NCBI GenBank assembly: GCA_003154855.1
Contig: PMEV01000323.1
Span: forward strand, 1-7,670
DNA length: 7,670 nt
Direction of reading: 5' to 3'
Source: Bryobacterales bacterium
Lineage (GTDB): Bacteria > Acidobacteriota > Terriglobia > Bryobacterales > Bryobacteraceae
Below the pieces are notes generated by a model that worked only from the letters and a program-made list of their open reading frames with translations, did no database searches and was not told the origin of the DNA. Positions within the stretch are counted from its first letter, which is position 1. Each line of letters opens with the position of its first letter. Positions 1-6,722 of this stretch are shown piece by piece. Position numbers and translations under genes: made by a program.

Positions 1-1373
1 CCATGATCCGCAACTGGGTCGGGCAAGTCGGCGACGACGAGTTCTTCCAGGCCTGCGACAAGTTTGGCGTCGTCGTGTGGCAGGATTTCTGGCTCGCCAA
101 CCCGCTGGATGGCCCCAATCCCGACGACAACGACATGTTCCTGCGCAACGTCCAGGACATGGTTCTGCGCATCCGCAACCATCCCTCCATTGGCCTTTAC
201 TGCGGGCGCAATGAAGGCAATCCGCCCAAAGTGCTCGACGACGGGATGCGCAAGATCCTGGCCGACTTGCATCCCGGCCTGCGCTACATCCCCAACTCGG
301 CGATGGGCCTGGTGAGTGGCGGCGGACCCTACCGCTTCCAGCCGCCCAAGTTCTACTTCCAATCCCGCCAGACCCCCAAGTTGCACAGCGAGCTGGGCCA
401 GCCGAACGTCGTTTCCCTCGACAGCCTGCGCGCCATGCTGCCGGCCTCCGCCCTCTGGCCGCAGGGAGCTCTGTGGGGCATTCACGATTTCTGCCTCGGC
501 GGCGCTCAGTTCCTGGCCTCCTTCCGCCAGCGCATCGACCAGTCCTACGGCGGCGCAACCAGCCTGGAAGACTGGCTCACCCTGGCCCAGTTCGTCAACT
601 ACGAAGGCTATCGCGCCATGTTCGAAGCCCAGGGCAAGCTCCGTATGGGGATGCTGCTCTGGATGAGCCACCCCGCCTGGCCCTCCTTCGTCTGGCAGAC
701 CTACGACTACTACTTCGAGCCGACCGCCGGCTACTTCGGCTCCAAGAAGGGCTCCGAACCGCTGCATATTCAATGGAACCCGGTCACCGACTCGATCGAC
801 GTCGTGAACTACAGCGCCGGCGATGCCCGCGGCCTCACTGCCCGGGTCGAGCTTCTGAATATGGATGGCACGCTGAAATGGGAGAAGGCCGCCTCTCTCG
901 ATAGCCCCGAGGATAGCATTCAATCACCCATCAAGATGGAGTACCCCGCCGGCCTGTCCCCCGTCCATTTCCTCCGCCTCAAGCTGACCCGCGGCACCCA
1001 GCTCGTTAGCGAGAACTTCTACTGGCGCGGCCTCGAAGAGGGCAACTTCCGCGCCCTCCGCGAATTGCCCAAGGTCAAGCTCGAAGCCGCCACTACCGTG
1101 CAAAAGCAAAGCCAAAAGCAAAGCCAAATCTGGAGCATTTCCACCGAGATTTACAACCCCTCCAGCGCCCCGGCCGTGATGGTCCACCTGAAGGCCGTCC
1201 GCGAGACCAGCCGCGACCGCATCCTGCCCGCCATGTACAGCGACAACTACCTCTGGCTGATGCCCGGCGAGCGCCGGGCCATTCTTACCGAGGTCCAGGA
1301 CGCCGACGCCCGCGGCGAGAAGCCGCAAATCCTGGTGGAGGGCTTCAATATTGGAGAGGTGGTGTACCGCTAG
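1..1373 (+). CDS. Glycoside hydrolase family 2 protein, C-terminal part (5' end outside window)
   Basis: This is the C-terminal ~456 residues of a GH2 exo-acting glycosidase; the frame is open to the left edge, so the ATG at position 3 is probably an internal Met. Numbering from that Met, the catalytic TIM barrel is seen in RNWVGQ, VVWQDFW and RNHPSIGLYCGRNEG. E71 in the NE motif is the expected acid/base and E130 in LHSELGQPN the expected nucleophile. From about residue 255 the protein becomes beta-rich Ig-like domains, ending with the LPAMYSDNYLWLMPGE signature typical of the C-terminal Ig domain of exo-beta-D-glucosaminidase-type GH2 enzymes. A short Gln/Lys/Ser linker (residues 367-375) separates the domains. 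It could act on chitosan- or mannan-type oligosaccharides; exo-glucosaminidase and beta-mannosidase-like subfamilies cannot be separated here. Any signal peptide lies outside the window. It overlaps the convergent LysR gene by 29 nt and is probably unrelated to the operon to the right. Confidence 0.88.
   Translation, partial: MIRNWVGQVGDDEFFQACDKFGVVVWQDFWLANPLDGPNPDDNDMFLRNVQDMVLRIRNHPSIGLYCGRNEGNPPKVLDDGMRKILADLHPGLRYIPNSAMGLVSGGGPYRFQPPKFYFQSRQTPKLHSELGQPNVVSLDSLRAMLPASALWPQGALWGIHDFCLGGAQFLASFRQRIDQSYGGATSLEDWLTLAQFVNYEGYRAMFEAQGKLRMGMLLWMSHPAWPSFVWQTYDYYFEPTAGYFGSKKGSEPLHIQWNPVTDSIDVVNYSAGDARGLTARVELLNMDGTLKWEKAASLDSPEDSIQSPIKMEYPAGLSPVHFLRLKLTRGTQLVSENFYWRGLEEGNFRALRELPKVKLEAATTVQKQSQKQSQIWSISTEIYNPSSAPAVMVHLKAVRETSRDRILPAMYSDNYLWLMPGERRAILTEVQDADARGEKPQILVEGFNIGEVVYR
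1101..1128 (+). repeat. 12-bp tandem repeat in the GH2 linker
   Basis: The unit CAAAAGCAAAGC occurs twice perfectly, followed by a four-base partial third copy. It lies in frame and encodes the Q-K-Q-S repeat at residues 367-375, between two Ig-like domains. It is much more A-rich than the surrounding gene, consistent with a slippage-prone linker. Confidence 0.9.
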
Positions 1374-2274
1374 CCACCGTTTCACTCTCCGCCGCCGCCT
1401 CCTGCCGCAGCAGCTCCAGGAAGACCTGCGTGGCCCGGTTGAACTTCTTCCGGCGCCGGTGTATGATCCCCAGCGGCCGCTCCAGCGCGCATCCCTCCAG
1501 CGGGATGGCCACCAGCCGGCCCTCTTCGATGTCCTTGCGCAGCACCCGCACCGGCAGCAGGCTGACGCTCGATCCCAGAGCCACCGCCTCCTTCATGGTC
1601 TGGATGTTGTCGAAGTGCATCACCAGGTTCACCTGGGCACCGCTATCTCTTAGAAAACGCTTGACTTCACGGCCTACGCGGAGATCGTCGTCGAAGGCCA
1701 CGAAGTCCCTGTGCGCCAGGTCCGCCAAACTCAGAACCGCCTTCGCGGCCAGCGGATGCGACGGCGCCACCGCCACCATCATGCGCTCCTTGCGCCAGGG
1801 GATCGCCGTCATCTCCTTGTTGGATTCCGGGTAGCTGACCAGCCCCAGGTCGGCCTGGTCGGCCAGCACCGCGTCGTAGATCCGCTCGGGACGCAGGTAC
1901 TCCACCTGCAGCTCCGCTTCCTTCATCCGCCGGGATAGCTCTTCCTCCAGCCGCGACATGTCCGACAGGCCCACCGAGTAGATCGCCGCCACCCGCACCC
2001 GGCCCTGCTCCCGGCCCCGCAACTGGCCCAGCGCCTCGTCCAGCTCCTGCTTGCGCCGCAGGATGTCCCGGCAGAACTCGTTGTACAGGTGTCCCGCCTC
2101 GGTCACCTCCAGCGGCCGTTTGCTGCGATCCAGGAGCTGCACGCCCAGCAGCCGCTCCGTCTCCTGCAGGTGTTGGCTGGCGGCGGACTGGCTCACGCCG
2201 CTGACCTGCGCCCCGTGGCTCACGCTGCGGGCATGGACTATCTCCCTGAACAGCTTCAGGTGCTGAACCATCAT
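1345..2274 (-). CDS. LysR-family transcriptional regulator
   Basis: A 309-residue protein, the usual LysR length. The N-terminal winged helix-turn-helix spans about residues 4-62, with the recognition-helix pattern VSQSAASQHLQETERLLG and then LLDRSKRPLEVTEAG, both hallmark LysR segments. A linker helix (about 63-90) leads to the periplasmic-binding-protein-like effector domain (about 92-295), seen in GRVRVAAIYSVG, DLGLVSYPE, VAVAPSHPLA and VALGSSVSLLP. Two adjacent ATGs (2274 and 2271) are possible starts; no strong ribosome-binding site lies directly before them, although an AGGTGA-like stretch occurs about 14 nt upstream. It is divergent from the Fe-S operon starting at 2384, the classical arrangement for a LysR protein controlling its neighbour, so that operon is its likely target (inference). 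The domain is loosely CysL/CysB/CbbR-like; no effector can be assigned. The 3' end overlaps the GH2 gene on the other strand. Confidence 0.92.
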   Translation of the reverse strand: MMVQHLKLFREIVHARSVSHGAQVSGVSQSAASQHLQETERLLGVQLLDRSKRPLEVTEAGHLYNEFCRDILRRKQELDEALGQLRGREQGRVRVAAIYSVGLSDMSRLEEELSRRMKEAELQVEYLRPERIYDAVLADQADLGLVSYPESNKEMTAIPWRKERMMVAVAPSHPLAAKAVLSLADLAHRDFVAFDDDLRVGREVKRFLRDSGAQVNLVMHFDNIQTMKEAVALGSSVSLLPVRVLRKDIEEGRLVAIPLEGCALERPLGIIHRRRKKFNRATQVFLELLRQEAAAESETVASGTPPLQY

Positions 2275-2318
2275 AAGCGCAGCTTAGCATCACCTGGCCT
2301 TATATTGCAAGCTCAAAA

Positions 2319-2362
2319 ATTCTGATTGACTAATAATGGGGTTCTGTTCTATTCTGAGTAGC
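2319..2362. repeat. Pair of 12-bp imperfect direct repeats, possible regulator sites
   Basis: ATTCTGATTGAC (2319-2330) and ATTCTGAGTAGC (2351-2362) agree at 9 of 12 positions, including a perfect seven-base core. They start 32 bp apart, close to three helical turns. One copy overlaps the candidate -35 and the other the candidate -10. LysR proteins bind as tetramers to phased sites, so these could be operator half-sites. They are short, and chance occurrence cannot be excluded. Confidence 0.3.
2326..2355 (+). promoter_or_regulatory. Candidate sigma70-type promoter of the Fe-S operon
   Basis: TTGACT at 2326-2331 matches the -35 consensus at five of six positions. TATTCT at 2350-2355 matches the -10 at four of six, with an 18-nt spacer. 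Transcription would start near 2362, leaving a leader of about 20 nt before the first gene. This is a pattern match only. Confidence 0.45.
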
Positions 2363-2372
2363 CCGTCGAATT

Positions 2373-2377
2373 AGGAG
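2373..2377 (+). promoter_or_regulatory. Ribosome-binding site of the MvhD-type gene
   Basis: AGGAG sits 6 nt before the ATG at 2384, an ideal Shine-Dalgarno placement. It supports 2384 as the start of the first gene of the operon. Confidence 0.75.
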
Positions 2378-2383
2378 TCGCCC

Positions 2384-2959
2384 ATGCAGGAGACCCGCCC
2401 CGCCGCTACCGCTGTAGCTGTCACGGCCTTCATCTGCTCCAACTGCGCCCGCCCCGGCCAGACGCCCAGCTCGGCTGGCCGGCCGCGACCCACCGTTCCG
2501 GATTTCCAGTGGCCTGTCCCGGTGCGCGAAGTGCTCGTCGCCTGCACCGGGCGTCTTCAGCCCGAGCACGTTCTGAAGGCCTTCGAGACCGGCTCCGACG
2601 TGGTTTGCGCGGTGGGGTGCGAGGAGGACAACTGCCACTACCTGGAAGGCAGCCAGCGCTGCGCCCGCCGGGTGGACTACCTCCGCTCCATCCTCGATGA
2701 GATCGGGCTGGGAGGCAGGCGTCTGCTGTTCTTCCACCTGCCCGGCACCGCCGGGCAGGACCTGGCGCTAGGCGCGGGAAAGCCCCAGCCGGCAGACGGT
2801 TCCGAGGCTCGCAACGCCCGGGTCGCCGCCCTCCGCGAGCAGATGACGCAGGCCCTGGACGGCCTGCCCGCCAACCCCATGCACGCCGCGCCCGTGGCCG
2901 AAGCGGCCGCACAGATCCCCCAGGAAGTGGATACCCTCGATGACGACAACGAAGAGTAA
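2384..2959 (+). CDS. MvhD/FlpD-type hydrogenase iron-sulfur subunit family protein
   Basis: A 191-residue cytosolic Fe-S protein of the FlpD/MvhD family, small [2Fe-2S] proteins that hand electrons between a donor (hydrogenase, formate dehydrogenase, MetF) and an HdrA-like flavoprotein. Family marks seen are FICSNC (C18, C21), VACTGRLQPEHVLKAFETG (C54), VGCEEDNCHYLEGSQRCARR (C79, C84, C93) and ILDEIGLGGRRLLFF. A Pro-rich insert (about residues 25-47) separates the first CxxC from the C54 segment. The family domain ends near residue 125; the last ~65 residues form a low-complexity tail ending in an acidic DTLDDDNEE stretch, longer than usual. It has its own good ribosome-binding site and is first in the operon. 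It overlaps the next gene by 20 nt, so translation is probably coupled. No hydrogenase or Hdr gene is visible here; the partner is more likely MetF-like or glutamate-synthase-like (inference). Confidence 0.85.
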   Translation: MQETRPAATAVAVTAFICSNCARPGQTPSSAGRPRPTVPDFQWPVPVREVLVACTGRLQPEHVLKAFETGSDVVCAVGCEEDNCHYLEGSQRCARRVDYLRSILDEIGLGGRRLLFFHLPGTAGQDLALGAGKPQPADGSEARNARVAALREQMTQALDGLPANPMHAAPVAEAAAQIPQEVDTLDDDNEE

Positions 2960-3692
2960 ACTTGGCGAGGCCCTGACCTCGAGCCGGCTGGTGATCACGG
3001 CCGAATGCCTGCCGCCGCGAACCGGCGGCGCCGACGCCGTGAAGCAGCTCGCGGCCCTGCTGCCGTCCAAGCTGGACGCCGTGGTGGTGGCGGATAACCC
3101 CGAGAAGATCGGCGGCTCGCCCCTGGCCTGCGCCGGCCTGCTGGTCCGCGAAGGCCTTACCACGGTGCTTTCCATGGTGACCCGCGACCGCAACCGCATC
3201 GCCCTGGAGAGCGACGCACTGGGCGCGGCGGCGATGGGCATCGACGGCATCCTCTGCCTCAGCGGCCACCACCAGTCTCTGGGGGTTTCTCCGCAGGCGG
3301 CCGGGGTCTACGACATCGACTCGATACAGTTCACCCAAATGGTGAAGAGCTGGGACTTTGCGGAACTGCTGGTGGGGGCGGCGGCCCATCCTTACCAGCA
3401 ACCGCTCGGGCTGATTCTGTTGCGCCTTAAGAAGAAGATCGCGGCGGGAGCCGACTTCCTGCTGACCGAGGCGGTCACCGATCTGCCCGGTTTCACGCGC
3501 TGGATGGAGGCCGTCCGGGCGGCCGGGCTGGACAAGAAGACCGCCATCCTCGCCAGCGTGAAGCCCGGCGAGGGCGCCGCGAAACTGGCCGCCCAGCTCA
3601 AGACCGTGCCCGGCGTGCGCGGCATACACATACTCAGCGGCGGCTGCGAGGCGCAGGCCGCCGGAGTAATCCAAGCCGCGGGATTGGCCTGA
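2940..3692 (+). CDS. MetF-like (methylenetetrahydrofolate reductase family) TIM-barrel protein
   Basis: A 250-residue single-domain protein resembling MetF, the FAD enzyme that reduces 5,10-methylene-THF to methyl-THF; it is somewhat shorter than E. coli MetF (~296). Matching segments are VITAECLPPRTGG (E22 at the position of the catalytic Glu28 of E. coli MetF), VVVADNP, GIDGILCLSGHHQ, VYDIDSIQF, GAAAHP, RLKKKIAAGADFLLTEAV and GIHILSGG. By eye, two substrate-pocket residues differ: the conserved Asp of the (R/T)GD motif (Asp120 in E. coli) is H110, and the folate-contacting Gln of the TQ motif (Gln183) is E177. The fold is confident, but folate reduction is not assured. It starts inside the end of the MvhD-type gene, with AGGAAG at 2922-2927 and a rather long 12-nt spacing. 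It ends 1 nt before the next ATG. MetF-MvhD pairing is known from acetogen-type electron-transfer MetF complexes, which supports a functional link to its neighbour. No MetV zinc protein is seen. Confidence 0.8.
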   Translation: MTTTKSKLGEALTSSRLVITAECLPPRTGGADAVKQLAALLPSKLDAVVVADNPEKIGGSPLACAGLLVREGLTTVLSMVTRDRNRIALESDALGAAAMGIDGILCLSGHHQSLGVSPQAAGVYDIDSIQFTQMVKSWDFAELLVGAAAHPYQQPLGLILLRLKKKIAAGADFLLTEAVTDLPGFTRWMEAVRAAGLDKKTAILASVKPGEGAAKLAAQLKTVPGVRGIHILSGGCEAQAAGVIQAAGLA

Positions 3693-3693
3693 C

Positions 3694-5121
3694 ATGCCCG
3701 ACCGTTACCACATACACACCGCTTTCATCGCTCCCCGGTTCCGCCGGCTGGGCAAGTTCGGCAACGTGGATTGGCGCGAGGACTGTTCCCGCTGCTCCAA
3801 TTGCGTCAAGTTGCGCTGCCTCTACGACGTGTACCGGCACGAGGCGGCCTATAACCGCGACCCGCTGACGGCGGTCGAGACGCTGGACGAATGCAAGGCC
3901 TGCCTGTCCTGCGTGCAGGGTTGCACCAAGGGCCTGCTGAGCGTTTCGGTCAACCCGGGGTTCCTGGAGATGGGCGACGAGTACTGGAAGCCCGACATTC
4001 TGCTCAGCACCTGGAACCAGTCCGACGCCGGCCGAATCCCGGTCTCCGGGGCGGGCTATCGCGGCCGGTTCCACGGCCCCGGCTTCGACTCCATCTGGAC
4101 GGACATGTCCGAGATCGTGCGCCCCACGCGCGACGGGATACACGGGCGCGAGTACATCTCGACTTCGGTGGACATTGGTCCTAAGCCCATGCGGCTGCGG
4201 TTCACGGCGGATGGCCAGATGCTTACGCCGCCCTCGCATCTGATCGAGTTACAGCTTCCGGCGATCCTGGACTTGCCTGGCTGGCCGGTGGAGAGCAAGC
4301 ATCTGGCAGCAGCCCGCGCCGCGGCCGCGCAGGCGCTTCATACACTGGCCGTGATGCCGGCCCGCGACGCCATCGGGCTGCCGGTTGAGCACCTGCCGTT
4401 CGTGGTTCCCCTGGTCGCGAGCCAGGACGAGATCGAGCCCTGCCAGGCGGTTCTGAAGGCCGCGCGCCTGGCTCAAGTAAACGATGGGGCCGATGCGGCG
4501 GAGCTGGCGGGCCAGATCACTGCCGTCAACCCGGGGTTGATCGTCTCGGTCCGCATGACGCTCGGCCCGGCCAGCGCCGATCGGATTCTGGAACTGGTTC
4601 GCGCCGGTCTGAAGGTGTTCCACCTGTGCGCCGATCTGCACGGGCGCGAACGGCTCTCCGACGGGCGGCCCGGCCGGCACATCAAGGACGCTCTGCGCGA
4701 AGTGCATGGGCGCCTGGTGAAGGAACGGCTGCGCGACGAGGTCACGCTCATCGTGGGCGGCGGCATCGCGCTGGCTGAGCACATGGCCAAGGCGATCATC
4801 TGTGGCGCCGATTTGGTAGCCCTGGACACGCCCCTATTGGTGGCGCTAGGCTGCCGGGTTTGCCGCGACGGTCGCCCCTGCGACTCCGGCGACGGCTGTC
4901 CGGCTGAGATCGGCGCCGAGGATTCCGCCTACGCGACCCAGCGCATGGTCAACCTGATGGGCGCCTGGCACAGCCAGCTCATCGAGGTGCTGGGCGCCAT
5001 GGGCATCCGCGAAGTCCGCCGGCTGAGAGGCGAAGTGGGACGGGCCATTTTCATGGAAGACATCGAGAAGGAGGCATTCGGCGATATGGCCCGGGTGTCT
5101 CGACAGCAGGTGCGTGTATGA
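3694..5121 (+). CDS. Ferredoxin-fused glutamate-synthase-like barrel protein, probably without full catalytic site
   Basis: 475 residues. N-terminal two-cluster ferredoxin region: C31-x2-C34-x2-C37-x4-C42 (unusual last spacing) and C67-x2-C70-x2-C73-x3-C77. The segment ILLSTWNQS (102-110) is shared with the next protein (LILSTWHQA). From about 185 it follows the glutamate synthase FMN barrel only loosely: the MSFGS, TGEGG, AQGAKPG and GGTGAAP motifs of active enzymes, present in the next protein, are missing. The distal half is well kept: RDEVTLIVGGGI, GADLVALDTPLLVALGC, then C387, C390, C396 and C402 in place of the 3Fe-4S cysteines, and YATQRMVNLMGAW. It is thus a diverged paralogue of its downstream neighbour, likely an Fe-S electron-transfer or structural partner, perhaps still binding a flavin phosphate (inference). 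No strong ribosome-binding site is visible, so coupling from the MetF-like gene 1 nt upstream is likely. It overlaps the next gene by ATGA. Confidence 0.8.
   Translation: MPDRYHIHTAFIAPRFRRLGKFGNVDWREDCSRCSNCVKLRCLYDVYRHEAAYNRDPLTAVETLDECKACLSCVQGCTKGLLSVSVNPGFLEMGDEYWKPDILLSTWNQSDAGRIPVSGAGYRGRFHGPGFDSIWTDMSEIVRPTRDGIHGREYISTSVDIGPKPMRLRFTADGQMLTPPSHLIELQLPAILDLPGWPVESKHLAAARAAAAQALHTLAVMPARDAIGLPVEHLPFVVPLVASQDEIEPCQAVLKAARLAQVNDGADAAELAGQITAVNPGLIVSVRMTLGPASADRILELVRAGLKVFHLCADLHGRERLSDGRPGRHIKDALREVHGRLVKERLRDEVTLIVGGGIALAEHMAKAIICGADLVALDTPLLVALGCRVCRDGRPCDSGDGCPAEIGAEDSAYATQRMVNLMGAWHSQLIEVLGAMGIREVRRLRGEVGRAIFMEDIEKEAFGDMARVSRQQVRV
5108..5112 (+). promoter_or_regulatory. Internal ribosome-binding site for the second synthase-like gene
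   Basis: AGGTG lies 5 nt before the ATG at 5118, inside the end of the preceding gene. Together with the ATGA stop/start overlap (5118-5121) it supports this start and translational coupling. Confidence 0.55.
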
Positions 5122-6722
5122 CGACCAGCGCCGCCACCGTTCAAGCCGAAACCCGGGTGGAGCCCCCGCAGCCCTCGGCTCCGTGTGTGAGCCAGAGCGA
5201 TTGGCCGCAAACCGACGTCGGCCGAGAGATTCGCCCGGCTCCGGATCGCTATCGCAATGCTCTGGGGAAGTACAAGATCGACCGGCTGGCGCGCTGCGCC
5301 TCCTGCGGCCATTGCGTCGAAGTCTGCCAGTATGGGGTGCACGTCAAGCCGGAAGGCTACGCCTTCACGCTGCGGCCGCTGGACCATCTGTGCATCGGCC
5401 CGGAGTGCGCCGAGACCGCGGAGTCCTGCGTGGCGCAGTGCCCGCAGAAGGCGCTCAGCATGCGGCGCAATCCCAGCGCCGATTGTATGGGCGATCCGCG
5501 CTGGTCGAGCGACCTGATTCTCTCGACCTGGCACCAGGCTGCCACCGGGCACGCCGCGCCGCCGCACCTGGAATCGCGGCTGGGCGCCTCGGGCGGCGGG
5601 TTTGACAGCCTGAGCTTCAAGTTCGAGGCGCAAGGGTTCGAGGAGCCGGCCCCGGTTCCGGCCGCGGAGATCGACACGGGCCTGGATTTGAACCATCGCG
5701 GCGACGGCCGCCCGCAGGTCCACATCGACCTTCCTGTGTACGGCGGCGGGATGAGCTTCGGGTCGGTGAGCATCCACACGATTCTGGCGAAGGCGCGCGC
5801 GGCGGTAGCCTGGAACAGCTTCACCTGCACCGGCGAAGGCGGCTATCACGACCGTCTGCGGCCTTACGACGACCACGTGATCACGCAAGTGGCGACCGGC
5901 CTGTTCGGAGTGCGCGAGGAGACCATACAGCGGGTGCGCATCGTCGAGTTCAAGTACGCGCAGGGCGCTAAGCCGGGCCTGGGCGGGCACCTGCTGGGCG
6001 ACAAGAACACTCCGCCGGTGGCCCGCATGCGCGAGGCCATCGCCGGCAACGCGCTGTTCAGCCCGTTCCCGTTCCACAGCGTGTACAGCGTCGAAGACCA
6101 CAAGAAGCACGTGGACTGGATCAAGGAAGTGAACTCGACCTGTCTGGTGAGCGTGAAGGTCTCGACGCCCACCGATGTGGACATGGTGGCGGTGGGCAGC
6201 TACTGCGCGGGCGCGCACATCATCCACCTGGACGGCAGTTACGGCGGCACCGGCGCGGCGCCCGATATCGCCAAGAAGAACATCGCGATGCCCATTGAGT
6301 ACGCCATTCCGAAGGTACACAAGTTCCTGGCGGCGGAGGGCATTCGGGACCAGGTTACGCTCATCGCCTCGGGCGGCATTCGCACGGCTTACGACGCCTT
6401 GAAGGCCATCGCGCTGGGCGCGGATGGGGTGGTGATCGGGACGCCCGAGCTGGTGGCCCTGGGCTGCGTGCGCTGCTCCTGCTGCGAAAGCGGCCGGGGC
6501 TGCCCGCGCGGCATCGCCACCACCGATCCCGAGTTGATGATGCAGATGAGCCTGGAGTGGGCCACGCAGCGCCTGGTCAACCTGCTCAACGCCTGGAGAG
6601 AGCAGATGGTGGCGGTGCTCTCGCGGCTGGGGATGAAGTCGGCGCGGGAACTGCGCGGGCGCAGCGACGTGCTGTGCTACGTATGCGACGAGCCGGCCCA
6701 GGCCGTGGAGGCAGCCCAATGA
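5118..6722 (+). CDS. Ferredoxin-fused, FMN-dependent glutamate-synthase-like protein
   Basis: 534 residues, with the FMN/2-oxoglutarate barrel of archaeal-type or GltB-central-domain glutamate synthase, which in that family turns 2-oxoglutarate plus ammonia into glutamate. After a ~55-residue Pro-rich lead come ferredoxin cysteines C60-x2-C63-x2-C66-x3-C70 and C92-x4-C97-x6-C104-x3-C108-P. The barrel (about 200-470) keeps YGGGMSFGSVS (208-218), CTGEGGYHD (237-245), AQGAKPGLGG (281-290), FPFHSVYSVED (317-327), LVSVKV, LDGSYGGTGAAP (371-382), LIASGGI (415-421) and GADGVVIGTPELVALGC. The 3Fe-4S region has C450, C453, C455, C456 and C462; C450-x5-C456-x5-C462 resembles the family spacing, with two extra cysteines. 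It lacks the GltB amidotransferase and GXGXG domains; the former is encoded by the next gene, so the enzyme is split. It is probably the catalytic core of the operon product. Ferredoxin-like clusters rather than an obvious NADPH subunit suggest electrons come from Fe-S partners. The true amino acceptor may not be 2-oxoglutarate. Confidence 0.88.
   Translation: MTTSAATVQAETRVEPPQPSAPCVSQSDWPQTDVGREIRPAPDRYRNALGKYKIDRLARCASCGHCVEVCQYGVHVKPEGYAFTLRPLDHLCIGPECAETAESCVAQCPQKALSMRRNPSADCMGDPRWSSDLILSTWHQAATGHAAPPHLESRLGASGGGFDSLSFKFEAQGFEEPAPVPAAEIDTGLDLNHRGDGRPQVHIDLPVYGGGMSFGSVSIHTILAKARAAVAWNSFTCTGEGGYHDRLRPYDDHVITQVATGLFGVREETIQRVRIVEFKYAQGAKPGLGGHLLGDKNTPPVARMREAIAGNALFSPFPFHSVYSVEDHKKHVDWIKEVNSTCLVSVKVSTPTDVDMVAVGSYCAGAHIIHLDGSYGGTGAAPDIAKKNIAMPIEYAIPKVHKFLAAEGIRDQVTLIASGGIRTAYDALKAIALGADGVVIGTPELVALGCVRCSCCESGRGCPRGIATTDPELMMQMSLEWATQRLVNLLNAWREQMVAVLSRLGMKSARELRGRSDVLCYVCDEPAQAVEAAQ
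6707..6711 (+). promoter_or_regulatory. Internal ribosome-binding site for the amidotransferase gene
   Basis: GGAGG lies 7 nt before the ATG at 6719, within the end of the preceding gene. The stop and start codons overlap as ATGA (6719-6722). This fixes the start and implies near-equal production of the two proteins. Confidence 0.7.

Larger units (their letters stand above)
2275..2383. promoter_or_regulatory. Divergent LysR / Fe-S operon control region
   Basis: This 109-nt gap is the only real intergenic space in the window and contains an AT-rich patch (about 2300-2360) in otherwise GC-rich DNA. It must hold the promoters for both the leftward LysR gene and the rightward operon. It contains the palindrome TTGCAA (2305-2310), a small inverted repeat TCAA-N9-TTGA (2313-2329) and two ATTCTGA direct repeats. 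A leftward promoter is less clear: on the minus strand a TATAAG hexamer lies near 2298-2303 but lacks a good -35. No riboswitch or terminator is seen. Confidence 0.6.

Noticed and set aside
1101..1128. Possible CRISPR or mobile-element repeat
   Set aside because: It is only a 12-bp in-frame tandem duplication encoding a Q/K/S linker; there are no spacers or inverted ends.
924..1385. Minus-strand open frame opposite the GH2 3' end
   Set aside because: Leu/Ala/Gly-rich shadow of the Ig-domain coding region with no motif.
1374..2274. tRNA, rRNA or small RNA genes
   Set aside because: No cloverleaf, conserved rRNA stretch or terminator-like hairpin was seen here or elsewhere in the window.
2430..3695. 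Minus-strand open frame (421 codons) opposite the MvhD-type and MetF-like genes
   Set aside because: Low-complexity Arg/Gly-rich translation with no family features; it is a shadow of the coding strand.
4929..6719. Long minus-strand open frame (596 codons) opposite the second synthase-like gene
   Set aside because: It is antisense to a clearly conserved gene; its translation is Arg/Ala/His-rich with no recognisable motif. Long antisense frames are expected in GC-rich DNA.
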